Shown here: in pieces, positions 34,491 to 45,397 of the stretch
Layout of the letters: each line of letters begins with the position of its first letter
Numbering within the stretch: the stretch's first letter is position 1
NCBI RefSeq assembly: GCF_026410195.1
Contig: NZ_JAPMLM010000055.1
Span: 1 to 64,000, forward strand
From: Xanthomarina sp. F2636L
GTDB taxonomy: Bacteria; Bacteroidota; Bacteroidia; Flavobacteriales; Flavobacteriaceae
Length of the DNA stretch: 64,000 nucleotides
Direction of reading: 5' to 3'
Translations under genes and position numbers: made by a program
The notes under the pieces: generated by a model
Seen by the model: the letters and a program-made list of their open reading frames with translations, nothing else
Database searches by the model: none
Told to the model about the DNA's origin: nothing

Positions 34491-37040
34491 TTAGGATTCT
34501 GTTTTATTTTTAGACTTTTCAATTTTTACTGTTAACTCTTGAGATTTTGTATCTAAATCCATAGAAATAATATCTCCTTCTTGTATGTTAGAATTGATTA
34601 TTTCTTCGGCTAATTTATCTTCAATATATTTCTGAATAGCTCTTTTTAAAGGCCTAGCTCCATATTGTTTATCAAAACCTTTGTCTGCAATATAGTCTTT
34701 GGCTTTTTTGCTTAATTTAAGTGTGTAGCCAAGAGATTTAATACGTAGAATTAAAGTTTCTAATTCAATATCTATAATCTTATCGATATCTTCTCTTTCT
34801 AAAGCGTTAAATACGACAACATCATCAATTCTGTTTAAAAATTCTGGAGCAAATGCTTTTTTAAGTGCATTTTCAATAACACTTCTTGCATTGGCATCTT
34901 CTTGTGCTTTTTGAGATGCAGTTCCAAAGCCAACTCCAGTTCCAAAATCTTTAAGTTTTCTGGAACCAATATTAGAAGTCATAATAATAATGGTGTTTCT
35001 AAAATCAATTTTTCTTCCTAAACTATCAGTTAAAAAGCCATCATCTAAAACTTGTAGTAACATATTAAATACATCTGGATGCGCTTTTTCAATTTCATCT
35101 AGAAGTACTACAGCATATGGTTTACGTCTAATTTTTTCAGTTAGTTGCCCACCTTCTTCATAACCTACGTATCCTGGAGGTGCTCCAACCAATCTTGAAA
35201 TAGCAAACTTCTCCATGTATTCGCTCATGTCTATTCTAATTAACGAATCTACACTATCGAATAATTGTTTAGATAACACTTTAGCTAATTGTGTTTTACC
35301 TACACCTGTTTGTCCTAAAAATATAAACGAACCAATTGGTTTATTTGGGTCTTTAAGTCCAGCACGATTACGCTGTATTGCTTTAACTACCTTTGCAACA
35401 GCTTCGTCTTGACCTATAACTTTTCCTTTTATCAATTCTGGTAATTGGGCTAATTTATTGCTTTCAGTTTGAGCAATTCTATTAACAGGAATACCTGTCA
35501 TCATTGAAACTACATCTGCTACATTGTCTTCTGTTACTACCTCTCTATGTAATTTGGTGTCTTCTTCCCATTTTTCTTGAGCAATGGCTAATTCTTTTTC
35601 TAAACGCTTTTCGTCGTCTCTAAGTTTAGCAGCTTCTTCATATTTCTGTTTTTTAACTACAGAAGTTTTGGACTCTTTAACATCTTCAAGCAGCTTTTCA
35701 AGTTCCAAAATCTGTTTTGGCACATTGATGTTTTTTATGTGAACACGAGAACCAGCTTCATCTAAAGCATCAATGGCTTTGTCTGGTAAAAAACGGTCTG
35801 TCATGTATCTGTTAGTTAATTTCACACAGGCTTCAATAGCTTCAGGAGTATAATCGACATTATGATGTGTTTCGTACTTGTCTTTAATGTTATTGAGAAT
35901 CTCAATGGTTTCTTCAACCGTTGTAGGTTCTATAATAACCTTTTGAAAACGACGTTCTAAAGCACCATCTTTTTCAATATACTGTCTGTATTCATCTAAG
36001 GTTGTTGCACCAACACATTGAATTTCTCCACGTGCCAAGGCAGGTTTAAACATATTAGAAGCATCTAAGCTTCCAGTTGCCCCACCAGCACCAACTATGG
36101 TATGAATTTCGTCGATAAACAGAATGATATCATCGTTTTTTTCAAGCTCGTTCATTACAGCCTTCATACGTTCTTCAAACTGTCCTCTATATTTAGTTCC
36201 TGCAACCAGACTGGCTAAATCTAAAGTAACCACACGTTTGTTAAATAAAATTCTAGATACTTTACGCTTTACAATTCTATTTGCTAAACCTTCGGCAATA
36301 GCCGATTTACCAACCCCTGGTTCTCCAATTAAAAGTGGGTTGTTTTTCTTTCTTCTACTCAAAATTTGAGAGACACGTTCAATTTCTTTCTCTCTTCCAA
36401 CTACCGGGTCTAATTTTCCTTCTTCAGCCATAGCTGTTAAGTCGCGACCAAAGTTATCTAGAACAGGTGTTTTAGATTTTTTATTAGCTTTCGAGGAGGG
36501 CGTATTAAACAAGTTGTCTTTAGAGGTATCGTCATCCATATTAGAATCATCATCTTGAAACGACTCTGCTTTTGGTTCTATATAATCTTCTTCGTTCGTT
36601 ATCATAAACTTAAATTGTTCTTTTGCGTTATCGTAATCTACTTTTAGCTTATTTAATAGCTTTGTTGTAGGATCGTTTTCATTTCTTAATATACACAATA
36701 ATAAATGAGCAGTATTAATGGAGTTGCTCTGAAATAATTTTGCTTCTAAAAAAGTTGTTTTTAAGGCGCGTTCTGCTTGTCTAGTTAAATGTAAATTCTT
36801 TTTTTCGTTAGAAACTACAGCTACATTAGGATTTGCAGGACTTAATATCTCTACTTTGCGTCTTAAATGATTTAAATCAATTTCTAGTGCATTTAAAATG
36901 TTAATGGCCTTGCCATTTCCATCGCGAAGCAAACCGAGCATTAAATGTTCCGTGCCAATAAAATCATGACCTAAACGTAATGCTTCCTCTTTGCTATAAG
37001 CAATAACATCTTTTACTCTTGGGGAAAAATTATCATCCAT
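34491..37040 (-). CDS. clpC: ATP-dependent Clp protease ATPase ClpC
   Basis: 849 residues. Class I Clp/Hsp100 unfoldase: N-terminal double ClpN repeat (1-145: GTEHLMLGLL, NTAHLLLCIL), an acidic linker (150-190), the first AAA+ module with Walker A GEPGVGKS (239-246) and Walker B FIDEIHT, the M/UVR-type coiled-coil segment KQKYEEAAKLRDDEKRL, and the second AAA+ module with Walker A GQTGVGKT and VVLLDEIEKAH, ending in a D2-small domain. The UVR-type middle domain and length make it ClpC rather than ClpA or ClpB. It would feed ClpP, which is not in this window. Divergent from gyrA. Confidence 0.95.
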   Translation of the reverse strand: MDDNFSPRVKDVIAYSKEEALRLGHDFIGTEHLMLGLLRDGNGKAINILNALEIDLNHLRRKVEILSPANPNVAVVSNEKKNLHLTRQAERALKTTFLEAKLFQSNSINTAHLLLCILRNENDPTTKLLNKLKVDYDNAKEQFKFMITNEEDYIEPKAESFQDDDSNMDDDTSKDNLFNTPSSKANKKSKTPVLDNFGRDLTAMAEEGKLDPVVGREKEIERVSQILSRRKKNNPLLIGEPGVGKSAIAEGLANRIVKRKVSRILFNKRVVTLDLASLVAGTKYRGQFEERMKAVMNELEKNDDIILFIDEIHTIVGAGGATGSLDASNMFKPALARGEIQCVGATTLDEYRQYIEKDGALERRFQKVIIEPTTVEETIEILNNIKDKYETHHNVDYTPEAIEACVKLTNRYMTDRFLPDKAIDALDEAGSRVHIKNINVPKQILELEKLLEDVKESKTSVVKKQKYEEAAKLRDDEKRLEKELAIAQEKWEEDTKLHREVVTEDNVADVVSMMTGIPVNRIAQTESNKLAQLPELIKGKVIGQDEAVAKVVKAIQRNRAGLKDPNKPIGSFIFLGQTGVGKTQLAKVLSKQLFDSVDSLIRIDMSEYMEKFAISRLVGAPPGYVGYEEGGQLTEKIRRKPYAVVLLDEIEKAHPDVFNMLLQVLDDGFLTDSLGRKIDFRNTIIIMTSNIGSRKLKDFGTGVGFGTASQKAQEDANARSVIENALKKAFAPEFLNRIDDVVVFNALEREDIDKIIDIELETLILRIKSLGYTLKLSKKAKDYIADKGFDKQYGARPLKRAIQKYIEDKLAEEIINSNIQEGDIISMDLDTKSQELTVKIEKSKNKTES

Positions 37041-37297
37041 ATATTAATCCTTTCTTCATTAAAATAATTAAATCATCTAACTAAAAACAAAAACCATACC
37101 TTAAAATATAGCTTTTGTGCTAATAGACAAAAAAAACTTAATAAAATCAAAATATTTAACAGCATACTTATTAAATAAGAAGGATTAAATTGTTAATAAA
37201 AATCTTCAAAATAACCATAAGAAAGACTTACTATAACTGCCGAATTGGTTATATTAGCACGATTTGAAAACTTGAAAAGAACTAATTAAAATTATAT

Positions 37298-39850
37298 ATG
37301 GCAGAAGGAGAAAAACTCATTCCAATTAACATTGAAGATGAAATGAAATCGGCTTACATTGACTACTCAATGTCAGTCATTGTGTCACGTGCTTTACCAG
37401 ATGTAAGAGATGGCCTAAAACCAGTTCACAGACGTGTTCTTTATGGGATGCATGAACTAGGTGTTAGAGCAACAGGAGCTCACAAAAAATCAGCGAGAAT
37501 TGTTGGGGAAGTTTTAGGTAAGTACCACCCACACGGTGATACATCTGTTTATGATGCAATGGTGCGTATGGCTCAAGAATGGAGTTTACGTTACATGCTT
37601 GTAGACGGACAAGGAAACTTTGGATCTATTGATGGAGATAGTCCAGCAGCAATGCGTTATACGGAAGCCCGTATGCGTAAAATATCGGAAGATATGCTTG
37701 CAGATATCGATAAAGAAACTGTTGATCATAAATTAAATTTTGACGATACCTTACAAGAACCAACCGTTTTACCAACCAGAATTCCAGGGCTTTTAGTTAA
37801 TGGTGCGTCTGGTATTGCTGTAGGTATGGCTACTAACATGCCTCCTCACAACTTAACTGAAGTGGTTGATGGAACTATAGCATACATCGATAATCATGAC
37901 ATTGAAATCGATGAATTAATGCAATACATTAAGGCTCCAGATTTTCCTACAGGGGGAACAATATATGGATATGATGGTGTAAAAGAAGCTTTTCATACAG
38001 GACGAGGACGAATTGTCATGAGAGCAAAAGCCATTATTGAAGAAGTTCAAGGAAGAGAGTGTATTATCGTTTCAGAAATTCCTTACCAAATAAATAAAGC
38101 AGATATGATTAAAAAAACTGCTGATTTGGTTAATGAGAAGAAAATGGATGGTATTGCTTCTATTAGAGATGAGTCTGATAGAAACGGAATGCGCATTGTT
38201 TATGTATTAAAGCGTGATGCCATTCCTAACATAGTTTTAAATAAACTTTTTAAATACACTGCTTTACAATCATCTTTTAGTGTTAATAATATTGCATTGG
38301 TTGATGGGAGACCTCAATTGTTAAACTTAAAGGAACTTATTCATTATTTTGTTGAACACAGACACGATGTAGTAGTAAGAAGAACCACTTACGAATTACG
38401 TAAAGCGGAAGAACGGGCTCACATTCTTGAAGGATTAATTATTGCTTCAGATAATATAGACGAAGTTATAGCAATTATTCGTGCGTCTTCAAATGCAGAT
38501 GAAGCACGAGAGAAGTTAATTGAACGTTTTAAACTTTCAGAAATTCAGGCAAAAGCCATTGTAGAAATGCGTTTACGTCAGTTAACGGGTCTGGAACAAG
38601 ATAAATTACGTACAGAGTACAATGACTTGATGATTACCATAGAAGATTTAAAAGACATTCTTAATAAAAAAGAACGTCGTATGGAAATTATTAAAACAGA
38701 ATTAGAAGAAGTTAGAAATAAGTATGGAGATGAACGTCGTTCGGTTATAGAATATGCAGGAGGAGACTTAAGTATTGAAGATATGATTCCAGACGAAAAA
38801 GTGGTTATTACTATTTCGCATGCAGGATATATCAAACGTACATCACTTACTGAATACAAAACTCAAAATAGAGGAGGCGTTGGACAAAAAGCGTCAACCA
38901 CTAGAAATGAAGATTTCTTAGAATACTTATTTGTAGGTACCAATCACCAGTATATGTTGTTTTTCACTCAAAAAGGAAAATGTTTCTGGATGCGAGTGTA
39001 TGAAATACCAGAAGGAAGTAAGACTTCTAAAGGACGAGCTATTCAAAATCTAATAAATATTGAGCAAGACGATGCTGTTAAAGCTTTTATCTGTACTCAA
39101 GATTTAAAAGACGAAGATTACATAAATAATAACTTTGTAATCATGGCTACTAAAAAAGGACAGGTAAAGAAAACTTCTTTAGAACAATATTCAAGACCTA
39201 GAGCTAATGGAATTAACGCCATAACTATTAAGGAAGACGATGAATTATTAGAAGCAAAATTAACTACAGGTGAAAGTCAAGTAATGTTAGCATTAAAATC
39301 TGGAAAAGCCATCCGATTCGAAGAAGCAAAAACACGCCCAATGGGAAGAAATGCTTCTGGAGTTCGAGGGATCCGTTTAGCTAACGAAAAAACTGACGAA
39401 GTAATTGGTATGATTGCTGTAGACGATATGGAAAGCGATATTCTTGTTGTTTCAGAAAACGGTTATGGTAAACGTTCTAGTCTAGAAGACTACCGAATTA
39501 CTAATCGTGGAGGAAAAGGAGTAAAAACTATATCTATAACTGAAAAAACAGGCAACTTAGTAGCTATTAAGAATGTATCTGATAGTGATGATTTAATGAT
39601 TATCAACAAATCTGGTATTGCTATTAGAATGGCTGTTCAGGATTTAAGAGTGATGGGTAGAGCCACGCAAGGGGTTAAACTTATTAACCTTAAAGGAAAC
39701 GATTCTATTGCTGCTGTTGCAAAAGTAATGCATGATGAGGATGAAGTTGAATTAGATGAAGATGGAAATGTTATTGTTCCTATCGATTCTGAAAATGATG
39801 ATGAAAACATAGATGGCACAACTCTTGATAATTCTCAAGAAGAAGAATAA
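37298..39850 (+). CDS. gyrA: DNA gyrase subunit A
   Basis: 850 residues. Introduces negative supercoils with GyrB. Catalytic tyrosine Y121 is in [10 protein letters not shown]; the N-terminal breakage-reunion domain starts at [19 protein letters not shown]. The C-terminal pinwheel has the GyrA box-like [11 protein letters not shown] near residue 530. The quinolone-determining segment reads [10 protein letters not shown], with Thr82 and Asp86 at the positions of E. coli Ser83 and Asp87, as reported wild type for some flavobacteria. The tail is acidic ([10 protein letters not shown]). It precedes a TPR protein by 32 nt, probably the same transcript. Confidence 0.97.
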   Translation: MAEGEKLIPINIEDEMKSAYIDYSMSVIVSRALPDVRDGLKPVHRRVLYGMHELGVRATGAHKKSARIVGEVLGKYHPHGDTSVYDAMVRMAQEWSLRYMLVDGQGNFGSIDGDSPAAMRYTEARMRKISEDMLADIDKETVDHKLNFDDTLQEPTVLPTRIPGLLVNGASGIAVGMATNMPPHNLTEVVDGTIAYIDNHDIEIDELMQYIKAPDFPTGGTIYGYDGVKEAFHTGRGRIVMRAKAIIEEVQGRECIIVSEIPYQINKADMIKKTADLVNEKKMDGIASIRDESDRNGMRIVYVLKRDAIPNIVLNKLFKYTALQSSFSVNNIALVDGRPQLLNLKELIHYFVEHRHDVVVRRTTYELRKAEERAHILEGLIIASDNIDEVIAIIRASSNADEAREKLIERFKLSEIQAKAIVEMRLRQLTGLEQDKLRTEYNDLMITIEDLKDILNKKERRMEIIKTELEEVRNKYGDERRSVIEYAGGDLSIEDMIPDEKVVITISHAGYIKRTSLTEYKTQNRGGVGQKASTTRNEDFLEYLFVGTNHQYMLFFTQKGKCFWMRVYEIPEGSKTSKGRAIQNLINIEQDDAVKAFICTQDLKDEDYINNNFVIMATKKGQVKKTSLEQYSRPRANGINAITIKEDDELLEAKLTTGESQVMLALKSGKAIRFEEAKTRPMGRNASGVRGIRLANEKTDEVIGMIAVDDMESDILVVSENGYGKRSSLEDYRITNRGGKGVKTISITEKTGNLVAIKNVSDSDDLMIINKSGIAIRMAVQDLRVMGRATQGVKLINLKGNDSIAAVAKVMHDEDEVELDEDGNVIVPIDSENDDENIDGTTLDNSQEEE

Positions 39851-39882
39851 ACATAAATCAAAATAATTAAATAATAATTACA

Positions 39883-41127
39883 ATGAAAAATCAATTTATA
39901 GTTGCCTTAGCAATCACTGTAACTACCTTTTCTTTTGCACAAAAAAAAGAATTAAAATCTGTTGAAAAAGCAATAAAGAGTAATAATTTTGCTGAAGCTA
40001 AATCCATATTAGATCAGCTAGATCCATCTAGCATGGAAGATAAATACAAAGCTGATTATTATTATTTGAATGCTGAAGCGTTATACGCTAATGGATCTGC
40101 AAATAATGATGATGTTACCAAAGCATTAAAAAGTTTAGGTTTAGTTAAAGGAGATTTAGAAGCTGAAACTGCCGAATTAAAAAAGACGATGATTGAATCT
40201 TTTGTTAAAAAAGCTAACGATGCTTATGAAAGTAAGGATTTTAGTGTCTCATCTAAAAACTTTGAAAATGCTTATAGAGTTTCAACCAAAGATACGTTAT
40301 ACCTATACTATGCTGCTATTACTGCAACAGGAGTTCAAGAATTTGATAGAGCTTTAGTGTTATTCGAAGAATTAGACGATTTAGGTTATACAGGTGTTGA
40401 AAAAGAATACTTTGCTATAGATAAAGAAACAGACAAAGAAGAAATTTTTCAAAGTAAATCTATTAGAGATTTATCTGTTAAAGCTGGAACGCACTTAAAG
40501 CCTGGACAACGTAATACGGAATCCAAACAAGGGGAAATTGCTAAAAACATCGCGTTAATTTACACTAGTAAAGGTGAAAATGATAAAGCTTTAGCAGCCA
40601 TGACCAAAGCAAGAGAAACAAACCCAGACGATTTAAACTTGTTAATTTCTCAAGCAAACTTATATTTCCAAACAGGAGATAAAGAGAAATTTAAGCAATT
40701 ATTGACTGAAGCAACACAAAAAGATCCAAACAATCCTGAATTACAATTTAATTTAGGTGTGATGTCTCAGGAATCTGGCGATTTTGATTCTGCTAAGAAA
40801 TATTATGATAAAGCCATAGAGTTAGATCCAACTTATACCAATGCTGAAATTAATATGGCAGCCATGATTTTAGATCAGGAAAAAGGTATAATTGAAGAAA
40901 TGAATAGCCTTGGAAGTTCTACTGCAGATAACAAACGTTATGATGAATTAAAATTAAAACGTACTGAAATTTATAAAAGTGCTATTCCGTATTTAGAGTC
41001 TGTAATGAAAACAGATCCAACAAATGTAGATGCTGCAAAAACACTATTAAATATTTATAGTGCAACAGGAGATACAGCCAAGTATAAAGCTATGAAAGCT
41101 ACAGTAGAATCTTTAGGAGGAAATTAA
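39883..41127 (+). CDS. Secreted TPR-repeat protein
   Basis: 414 residues with a signal peptide MKNQFIVALAITVTTFSFAQ. The mature part is built of tetratricopeptide repeats, clear at about 275-330 (NPELQFNLGVMSQESGDFDSAKKYYDKAIELDPTYTNAEI) and 230-262 (GENDKALAAMTKARETNPDDLNLLISQ). TPR proteins mediate protein contacts; its partners are unknown. It follows gyrA by 32 nt and is closed by a strong palindromic terminator, so it is read with gyrA. This gene pair recurs in flavobacteria in my recollection, but the functional link is unexplained. Confidence 0.88.
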   Translation: MKNQFIVALAITVTTFSFAQKKELKSVEKAIKSNNFAEAKSILDQLDPSSMEDKYKADYYYLNAEALYANGSANNDDVTKALKSLGLVKGDLEAETAELKKTMIESFVKKANDAYESKDFSVSSKNFENAYRVSTKDTLYLYYAAITATGVQEFDRALVLFEELDDLGYTGVEKEYFAIDKETDKEEIFQSKSIRDLSVKAGTHLKPGQRNTESKQGEIAKNIALIYTSKGENDKALAAMTKARETNPDDLNLLISQANLYFQTGDKEKFKQLLTEATQKDPNNPELQFNLGVMSQESGDFDSAKKYYDKAIELDPTYTNAEINMAAMILDQEKGIIEEMNSLGSSTADNKRYDELKLKRTEIYKSAIPYLESVMKTDPTNVDAAKTLLNIYSATGDTAKYKAMKATVESLGGN

Positions 41128-41150
41128 AATTATTTGGAGTATAGAATTTA

Positions 41151-41183
41151 AAAAAAGCTGCAAATTAATTTGCAGCTTTTTTT
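41151..41183. terminator. Palindromic terminator shared by TPR and NlpC genes
   Basis: AAAAAAAGCTGCAAATT and its reverse complement form a near-perfect palindrome (stem GCTGCAAA/TTTGCAGC) with T runs on both sides. It lies between the convergent TPR gene and the NlpC/P60 gene. Confidence 0.85.
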
Positions 41184-41931
41184 ATATCACTTTTTTTATA
41201 ACTCTTAATTTATGAGTGTGCATACGCCTTTCATGATTGTAGATTCCAGAATGGTCTAACCTATCTATTCTTACTTTTCCATGTGCATGAATAATGTAGT
41301 TGTCTTTCATAATAATTCCAACATGAACAATCTGTCCTTCGCTATTATCAAAAAAGGCTAAATCACCTGGTTCGCTTTCTTCAATAAAACTTAAAGGTTC
41401 ACCTTGAGTTGCTTGTTGAGAAGCATCTCTCAATAATTTATACCCATTTAGTTTATAAACCATTTGTGTAAACCCAGAACAATCAATTCCAAAAGGTGTT
41501 TTTCCTCCCCAAAGGTATGGGGAATTTATGTACATAAAAGCTGTTTCTAGAATATTCGATTTAGGTTTTAAATCTCGAAAAACGTTACCATCATGTGTAT
41601 GACCAAGAATTGAAAGACCATTTAAGGATGCTCCAAGTGGAATGGCGTAAAGTTGTTTCTCTTTATCTTCTACAAATTCTACTAAATCTTTTGAAAGAAT
41701 TGGCGTTTCCAAATGAAGCGTTTGATATTGTTCTTCAGAAATCTCAACATATTGTTTGTTGTCTATCCAACCTTCGTAATTATCAAAACCAAGACGGATT
41801 TTGCTCCAAGACTTACGTTGCTCAAGTACTTTAAAATAATCGCCATACAATACTTGCGAAACTAATTCGCTAGTATCGGTAGGTTCTAATCTTAAAGGAA
41901 CAATGCTTAAATTACAAATTCCGTATTGCAT
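41182..41931 (-). CDS. NlpC/P60 family peptidase with SH3-like domain
   Basis: 249 residues and no signal peptide. The N-terminal bacterial SH3-like domain (about 8-60: VPLRLEPTDTSELVSQVLYGD) is followed by an NlpC/P60 cysteine peptidase domain: catalytic C151 in FGIDCSGF, H203 in IVHVGIIM and H215 in IHAHG. The family cleaves D-Glu-mDAP or related cell-wall peptide bonds. Absence of a leader suggests cytoplasmic recycling of muropeptides or an unrecognised export route. It is 18 nt from the thiolase stop, so probably transcribed with it. Confidence 0.9.
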   Translation of the reverse strand: MQYGICNLSIVPLRLEPTDTSELVSQVLYGDYFKVLEQRKSWSKIRLGFDNYEGWIDNKQYVEISEEQYQTLHLETPILSKDLVEFVEDKEKQLYAIPLGASLNGLSILGHTHDGNVFRDLKPKSNILETAFMYINSPYLWGGKTPFGIDCSGFTQMVYKLNGYKLLRDASQQATQGEPLSFIEESEPGDLAFFDNSEGQIVHVGIIMKDNYIIHAHGKVRIDRLDHSGIYNHERRMHTHKLRVIKKVI

Positions 41932-41949
41932 TAATAATAAATATCAGGA

Positions 41950-43128
41950 TTAGTTTCTTTCAATAACAACTGCCGAAGCACCTCCACCACCATTACAAAT
42001 GGCTGCTGCACCAATTTTAGCATTGTTTTGTTCTAAAACATTTAATAGAGTAATTAAAATTCTAACTCCAGAACATCCTAGTGGATGACCTAAAGAAACA
42101 GCACCACCATTAACGTTTACATTACTATCGTTTAGACCTAAAATTTTCATATTTGCTAAACCAACAATAGAAAAGGCTTCGTTGAATTCAAAATATTCTA
42201 CATCGCTTAAAGAAATTCCAGCTTTATCTAAAGCTTTAGGCAAGGCTTTAGCAGGTGCCGTAGTAAACCATTCTGGCTCGTGAGCAGCATCAGCATATCC
42301 TGTTATGGTTGCCAATGGTTTTAAGCCTAATTCTAAAGCTTTTTCTTTACTCATTAAGACCATGGCTCCAGCACCATCGTTTATGGTTGAGGCATTAGCA
42401 GCTGTTACCGTTCCGTCTTTTGTAAAAGCAGGACGTAAAGCAGGTATTTTATCTATCTTAACATTGCTAAATTCTTCATCTTTTGAAACTATAATCGCAT
42501 CACCACGACGTTGAGGTACTTCTACAGGAACTACTTCATTGTTAAACTTCCCAGCTTCCCAAGCGGCAGCCGATCTTGTATATGATTGTATAGCAAAAGC
42601 ATCTTGATCTTCTCTAGAGAATTTATATTCTGTTGCACAAGCATCAGCACAAACTCCCATGGCATTATTATCGTAAGCATCAACTAAACCGTCTTTTTGC
42701 ATACCATCTTCCATTTTAGCAGGTCCAAATTTTGTTCCTGTACGTGCATGATAATAATGTGGAATTAAACTCATGTTTTCCATGCCACCAGCTATAATAA
42801 TATCAGCATCTCCTAAAGCAATGGCTTGAGCAGCTTGCATAACACTTTTCATACCAGAAGCACAAACTTTATTTACCGTAGTACAAGGAACTGTATTTGG
42901 AATGCCTGCATAAATAGCTGCTTGTCTAGCAGGAGCTTGACCAGTTCCAGCTTGAACCACATTTCCCATAATAACTTCTTGAACCAAATTTGGGTTTAGG
43001 TTTATTTTATCTAAAGCACCTTTAATTGCTACAGCACCTAATCTTGGTGCAGGAATAGTGGATAAAGCGCCTAAGAAACTTCCTATTGGCGTTCTTGCGG
43101 CAGATACAATTACAACTTCTTTGCTCAT
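41950..43128 (-). CDS. Acetyl-CoA C-acyltransferase (thiolase II type)
   Basis: 392 residues, normal thiolase length. Condenses two acetyl-CoA or cleaves 3-ketoacyl-CoA. The active-site cysteine is in NKVCASGMKS (about residue 88), the general-base histidine is in VNGGAVSLGHPLGCSGVRI (about 350) and the second cysteine in AAAICNGGGGAS (about 380). Biosynthetic versus degradative function cannot be decided from sequence alone; the 2-thiolase signature (NGGAVSLGHPLG) is shared. Upstream in the transcript of the NlpC/P60 gene. Confidence 0.95.
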   Translation of the reverse strand: MSKEVVIVSAARTPIGSFLGALSTIPAPRLGAVAIKGALDKINLNPNLVQEVIMGNVVQAGTGQAPARQAAIYAGIPNTVPCTTVNKVCASGMKSVMQAAQAIALGDADIIIAGGMENMSLIPHYYHARTGTKFGPAKMEDGMQKDGLVDAYDNNAMGVCADACATEYKFSREDQDAFAIQSYTRSAAAWEAGKFNNEVVPVEVPQRRGDAIIVSKDEEFSNVKIDKIPALRPAFTKDGTVTAANASTINDGAGAMVLMSKEKALELGLKPLATITGYADAAHEPEWFTTAPAKALPKALDKAGISLSDVEYFEFNEAFSIVGLANMKILGLNDSNVNVNGGAVSLGHPLGCSGVRILITLLNVLEQNNAKIGAAAICNGGGGASAVVIERN

Positions 43129-43230
43129 TTTCTGTGGGTTTAATTTTTAATGATGCGAAATTAATCAATTTTTAATAGAATTTAGAATGTTTCCCTTATT
43201 ATAAGTCGTCTAATTCGCTGTTATTTTTAT

Positions 43231-43238
43231 TACATTTG
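43231..43238 (+). promoter_or_regulatory. -7 element of the HD phosphohydrolase gene
   Basis: TACATTTG matches TAnnTTTG, predicting a start at about 43245 and a leader of about 12 nt before ATG 43257. Confidence 0.55.
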
Positions 43239-43256
43239 AATACTTGAACCTAATCA

Positions 43257-45305
43257 ATGAAAGACTTTATTAATTTTCTATATAGAAACCATTCTTTGGC
43301 TTATAAGCTGATTCTTTTTATAAGTACCACATTTTTAATTGTTTATTTATTTCCTAAGAGTGGTAAGTTTAAATATAATTTTGAAAGAGGAAAGCCTTGG
43401 CAATCTGAAAACTTATACGCACCATTCGATTTTGCTATTAAGAAAACAGATGAAGAAATTAAAACGGAAAAAAAAGAAATTACAGATAAAGCCAATTTAT
43501 ATTTTAATGTAGAATCTGGAATTTTAGAACGAGTAATATCTGAATATAAATCTGAATTTAAGCTAGAACTACCAGATTCTTTGATAACTACCTATAAAAG
43601 CGAATTAAATAATCTTGGTTTAAATATTTTAGATAAGTTATATGCTAATGGTGTTTTAGATGAGGATTATAATTTTTCTGTCGATAAAAAAGCCATTCTT
43701 TTAGAAGGGAGAACTGAAAAGCAAACCGTTAGATATTCTGATTTGGTAAAACAAAATAATATTAAAAACATTGTAACTAAAGAATTGGCTAAAGAAGATC
43801 TAGTTCAGTTTCAGAAGCCCTTTATTGCTTTGTTTTTTGAAATTATTGAACCAAACCTTAGCTATGATAAAGAATTTACTGAAAGAGCTTTACAAAGCGA
43901 TTTAGAAAAAATTTCATTCACCAGAGGAAGTGTCGAAAAAGAAACATTAATTATCTCCAAAGGAGAAGTCGTTGAAGGAGACAAGTATCAAAAGTTAAAA
44001 TCTCTGGAATCTGAATATGAATCTCAAGTATGGACCAAATCCAATTATTATTGGATTGTTTTTGCTTATACATTATTGGTTTCTTTGGCTTTATTAATGT
44101 TGCTTTTATTTTTAAGAAAATACAGAAACGACATTTTTCAAAATAATACTAAAGTAACATTTATCTTTTTTAATGTATTTTTAATGGTTTTAATAACGAC
44201 CTTGGTTATTAACTATAATTCGCAATACATTTATGTTGTTCCATTATGTATTTTGCCTTTGGTTTTAAAAGCATTTTTCGATGCTCGATTGGGTTTGTTC
44301 ACACATGTTATTACAGTGCTTTTGCTGGGTTCTATTGTCTCAAACAGCTATGAGTATATGTTTCTTCAAATAATTGCTGGAATAGTAACCATTTTAACGG
44401 TATCAGAACTTTATAAACGAGCCAATCTGTTTATATCTGTCGGACAAATTACTCTAATCTATATTATTGCATACTTCGCATTTTTTGTTATTCATGAAGG
44501 TAGTGTCGAATCGTTAAAATGGGAAACCTTTGGTTTGTTCGTGTTATGTGGTTTAGCCACCTTATTTGTTCAGCCTTTAATCTATGCTTATGAAAAGCTT
44601 TTCGGATTAGTTTCAGATGTGTCACTTTTAGAGCTTTCAGATACCAATACAAAGCTTTTAAAGGAGCTTTCTAACAAAGCTCCAGGAACATTTCATCATT
44701 CTTTAAACGTGGCTAATTTAGCCGAAGCATCAGCAAACGAAATAGGTGCTAATGCCATGTTGGTTAGGGTAGGAGCTTTGTATCATGATATTGGAAAAAT
44801 GATGAACCCAACTTACTTTACAGAAAATCAATCCACAGGAATTAATCCACATGACGAACTGTCTTCAAAAGAAAGTGCTAAAATTATAATAGATCATGTA
44901 ATTAATGGAATTGAAATAGCAAAGAAAAACAATTTACCGGATCGTGTTATCGATTTTATTAGAACGCATCATGGAACTAGCTTGGTATATTATTTTTATA
45001 AAAAGGAAAAAGATATGGATGCTACTATTGATGAAAATTTATTTAAATATCCTGGACCAAAACCCTTTAGTAAAGAAACAGCTATTTTAATGATGTGCGA
45101 TAGTGTAGAAGCAGCTTCCAAAAGTTTAAAAGAGCCAACCTCTATTAAAATAGATGCTTTTGTAGAAAAAATTATAAATAAGCAAATGGTGGACGAACAA
45201 TTCTTAAATGCGAATATAACTTTTAAAGAAATTCAATCTATTAAAAAAGTGCTAAAGCGCAAGCTTGCAAACATTTATCATTTACGAATTGAATATCCAG
45301 AATAA
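43257..45305 (+). CDS. 7TM-HD phosphohydrolase, PgpH-like (probable c-di-AMP phosphodiesterase)
   Basis: 682 residues. An N-terminal membrane helix (LILFISTTFLIVYLF) leads into an extracytoplasmic 7TMR-HDED domain (about 40-260), then about seven transmembrane helices (265-460), then a cytoplasmic HD domain: HHSLNVANLAEASANEIG near 479 and LYHDIGKM near 507, with further H (FIRTHHGTS) and D (MMCDSVEAA) ligands. This is the PgpH layout, which hydrolyses c-di-AMP in Listeria. Whether this species makes c-di-AMP cannot be seen here. Short leader by the -7 element. It ends about 25 nt before the tRNA promoter. Confidence 0.88.
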   Translation: MKDFINFLYRNHSLAYKLILFISTTFLIVYLFPKSGKFKYNFERGKPWQSENLYAPFDFAIKKTDEEIKTEKKEITDKANLYFNVESGILERVISEYKSEFKLELPDSLITTYKSELNNLGLNILDKLYANGVLDEDYNFSVDKKAILLEGRTEKQTVRYSDLVKQNNIKNIVTKELAKEDLVQFQKPFIALFFEIIEPNLSYDKEFTERALQSDLEKISFTRGSVEKETLIISKGEVVEGDKYQKLKSLESEYESQVWTKSNYYWIVFAYTLLVSLALLMLLLFLRKYRNDIFQNNTKVTFIFFNVFLMVLITTLVINYNSQYIYVVPLCILPLVLKAFFDARLGLFTHVITVLLLGSIVSNSYEYMFLQIIAGIVTILTVSELYKRANLFISVGQITLIYIIAYFAFFVIHEGSVESLKWETFGLFVLCGLATLFVQPLIYAYEKLFGLVSDVSLLELSDTNTKLLKELSNKAPGTFHHSLNVANLAEASANEIGANAMLVRVGALYHDIGKMMNPTYFTENQSTGINPHDELSSKESAKIIIDHVINGIEIAKKNNLPDRVIDFIRTHHGTSLVYYFYKKEKDMDATIDENLFKYPGPKPFSKETAILMMCDSVEAASKSLKEPTSIKIDAFVEKIINKQMVDEQFLNANITFKEIQSIKKVLKRKLANIYHLRIEYPE

Positions 45306-45330
45306 ATATTTAAAATATTAAAAAAAATAG

Positions 45331-45361
45331 TTGCGTTCTTAAGTAGTTTGAGTTACATTTG
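45331..45361 (+). promoter_or_regulatory. Promoter of the tRNA operon
   Basis: TTG (45331-45333) and TACATTTG (45354-45361) spaced by 20 nt make a full Bacteroidota promoter. Predicted start about 45368, 30 nt before tRNA-Ser. Confidence 0.75.
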
Positions 45362-45397
45362 CATCCGCAATTTTATTGCAAAGTTCATTAAATATTG

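Noticed and set aside
41151-41183. Inverted repeat as an insertion-sequence end
   Set aside because: It lies directly between convergent stops with T runs on both sides; a bidirectional terminator explains it.
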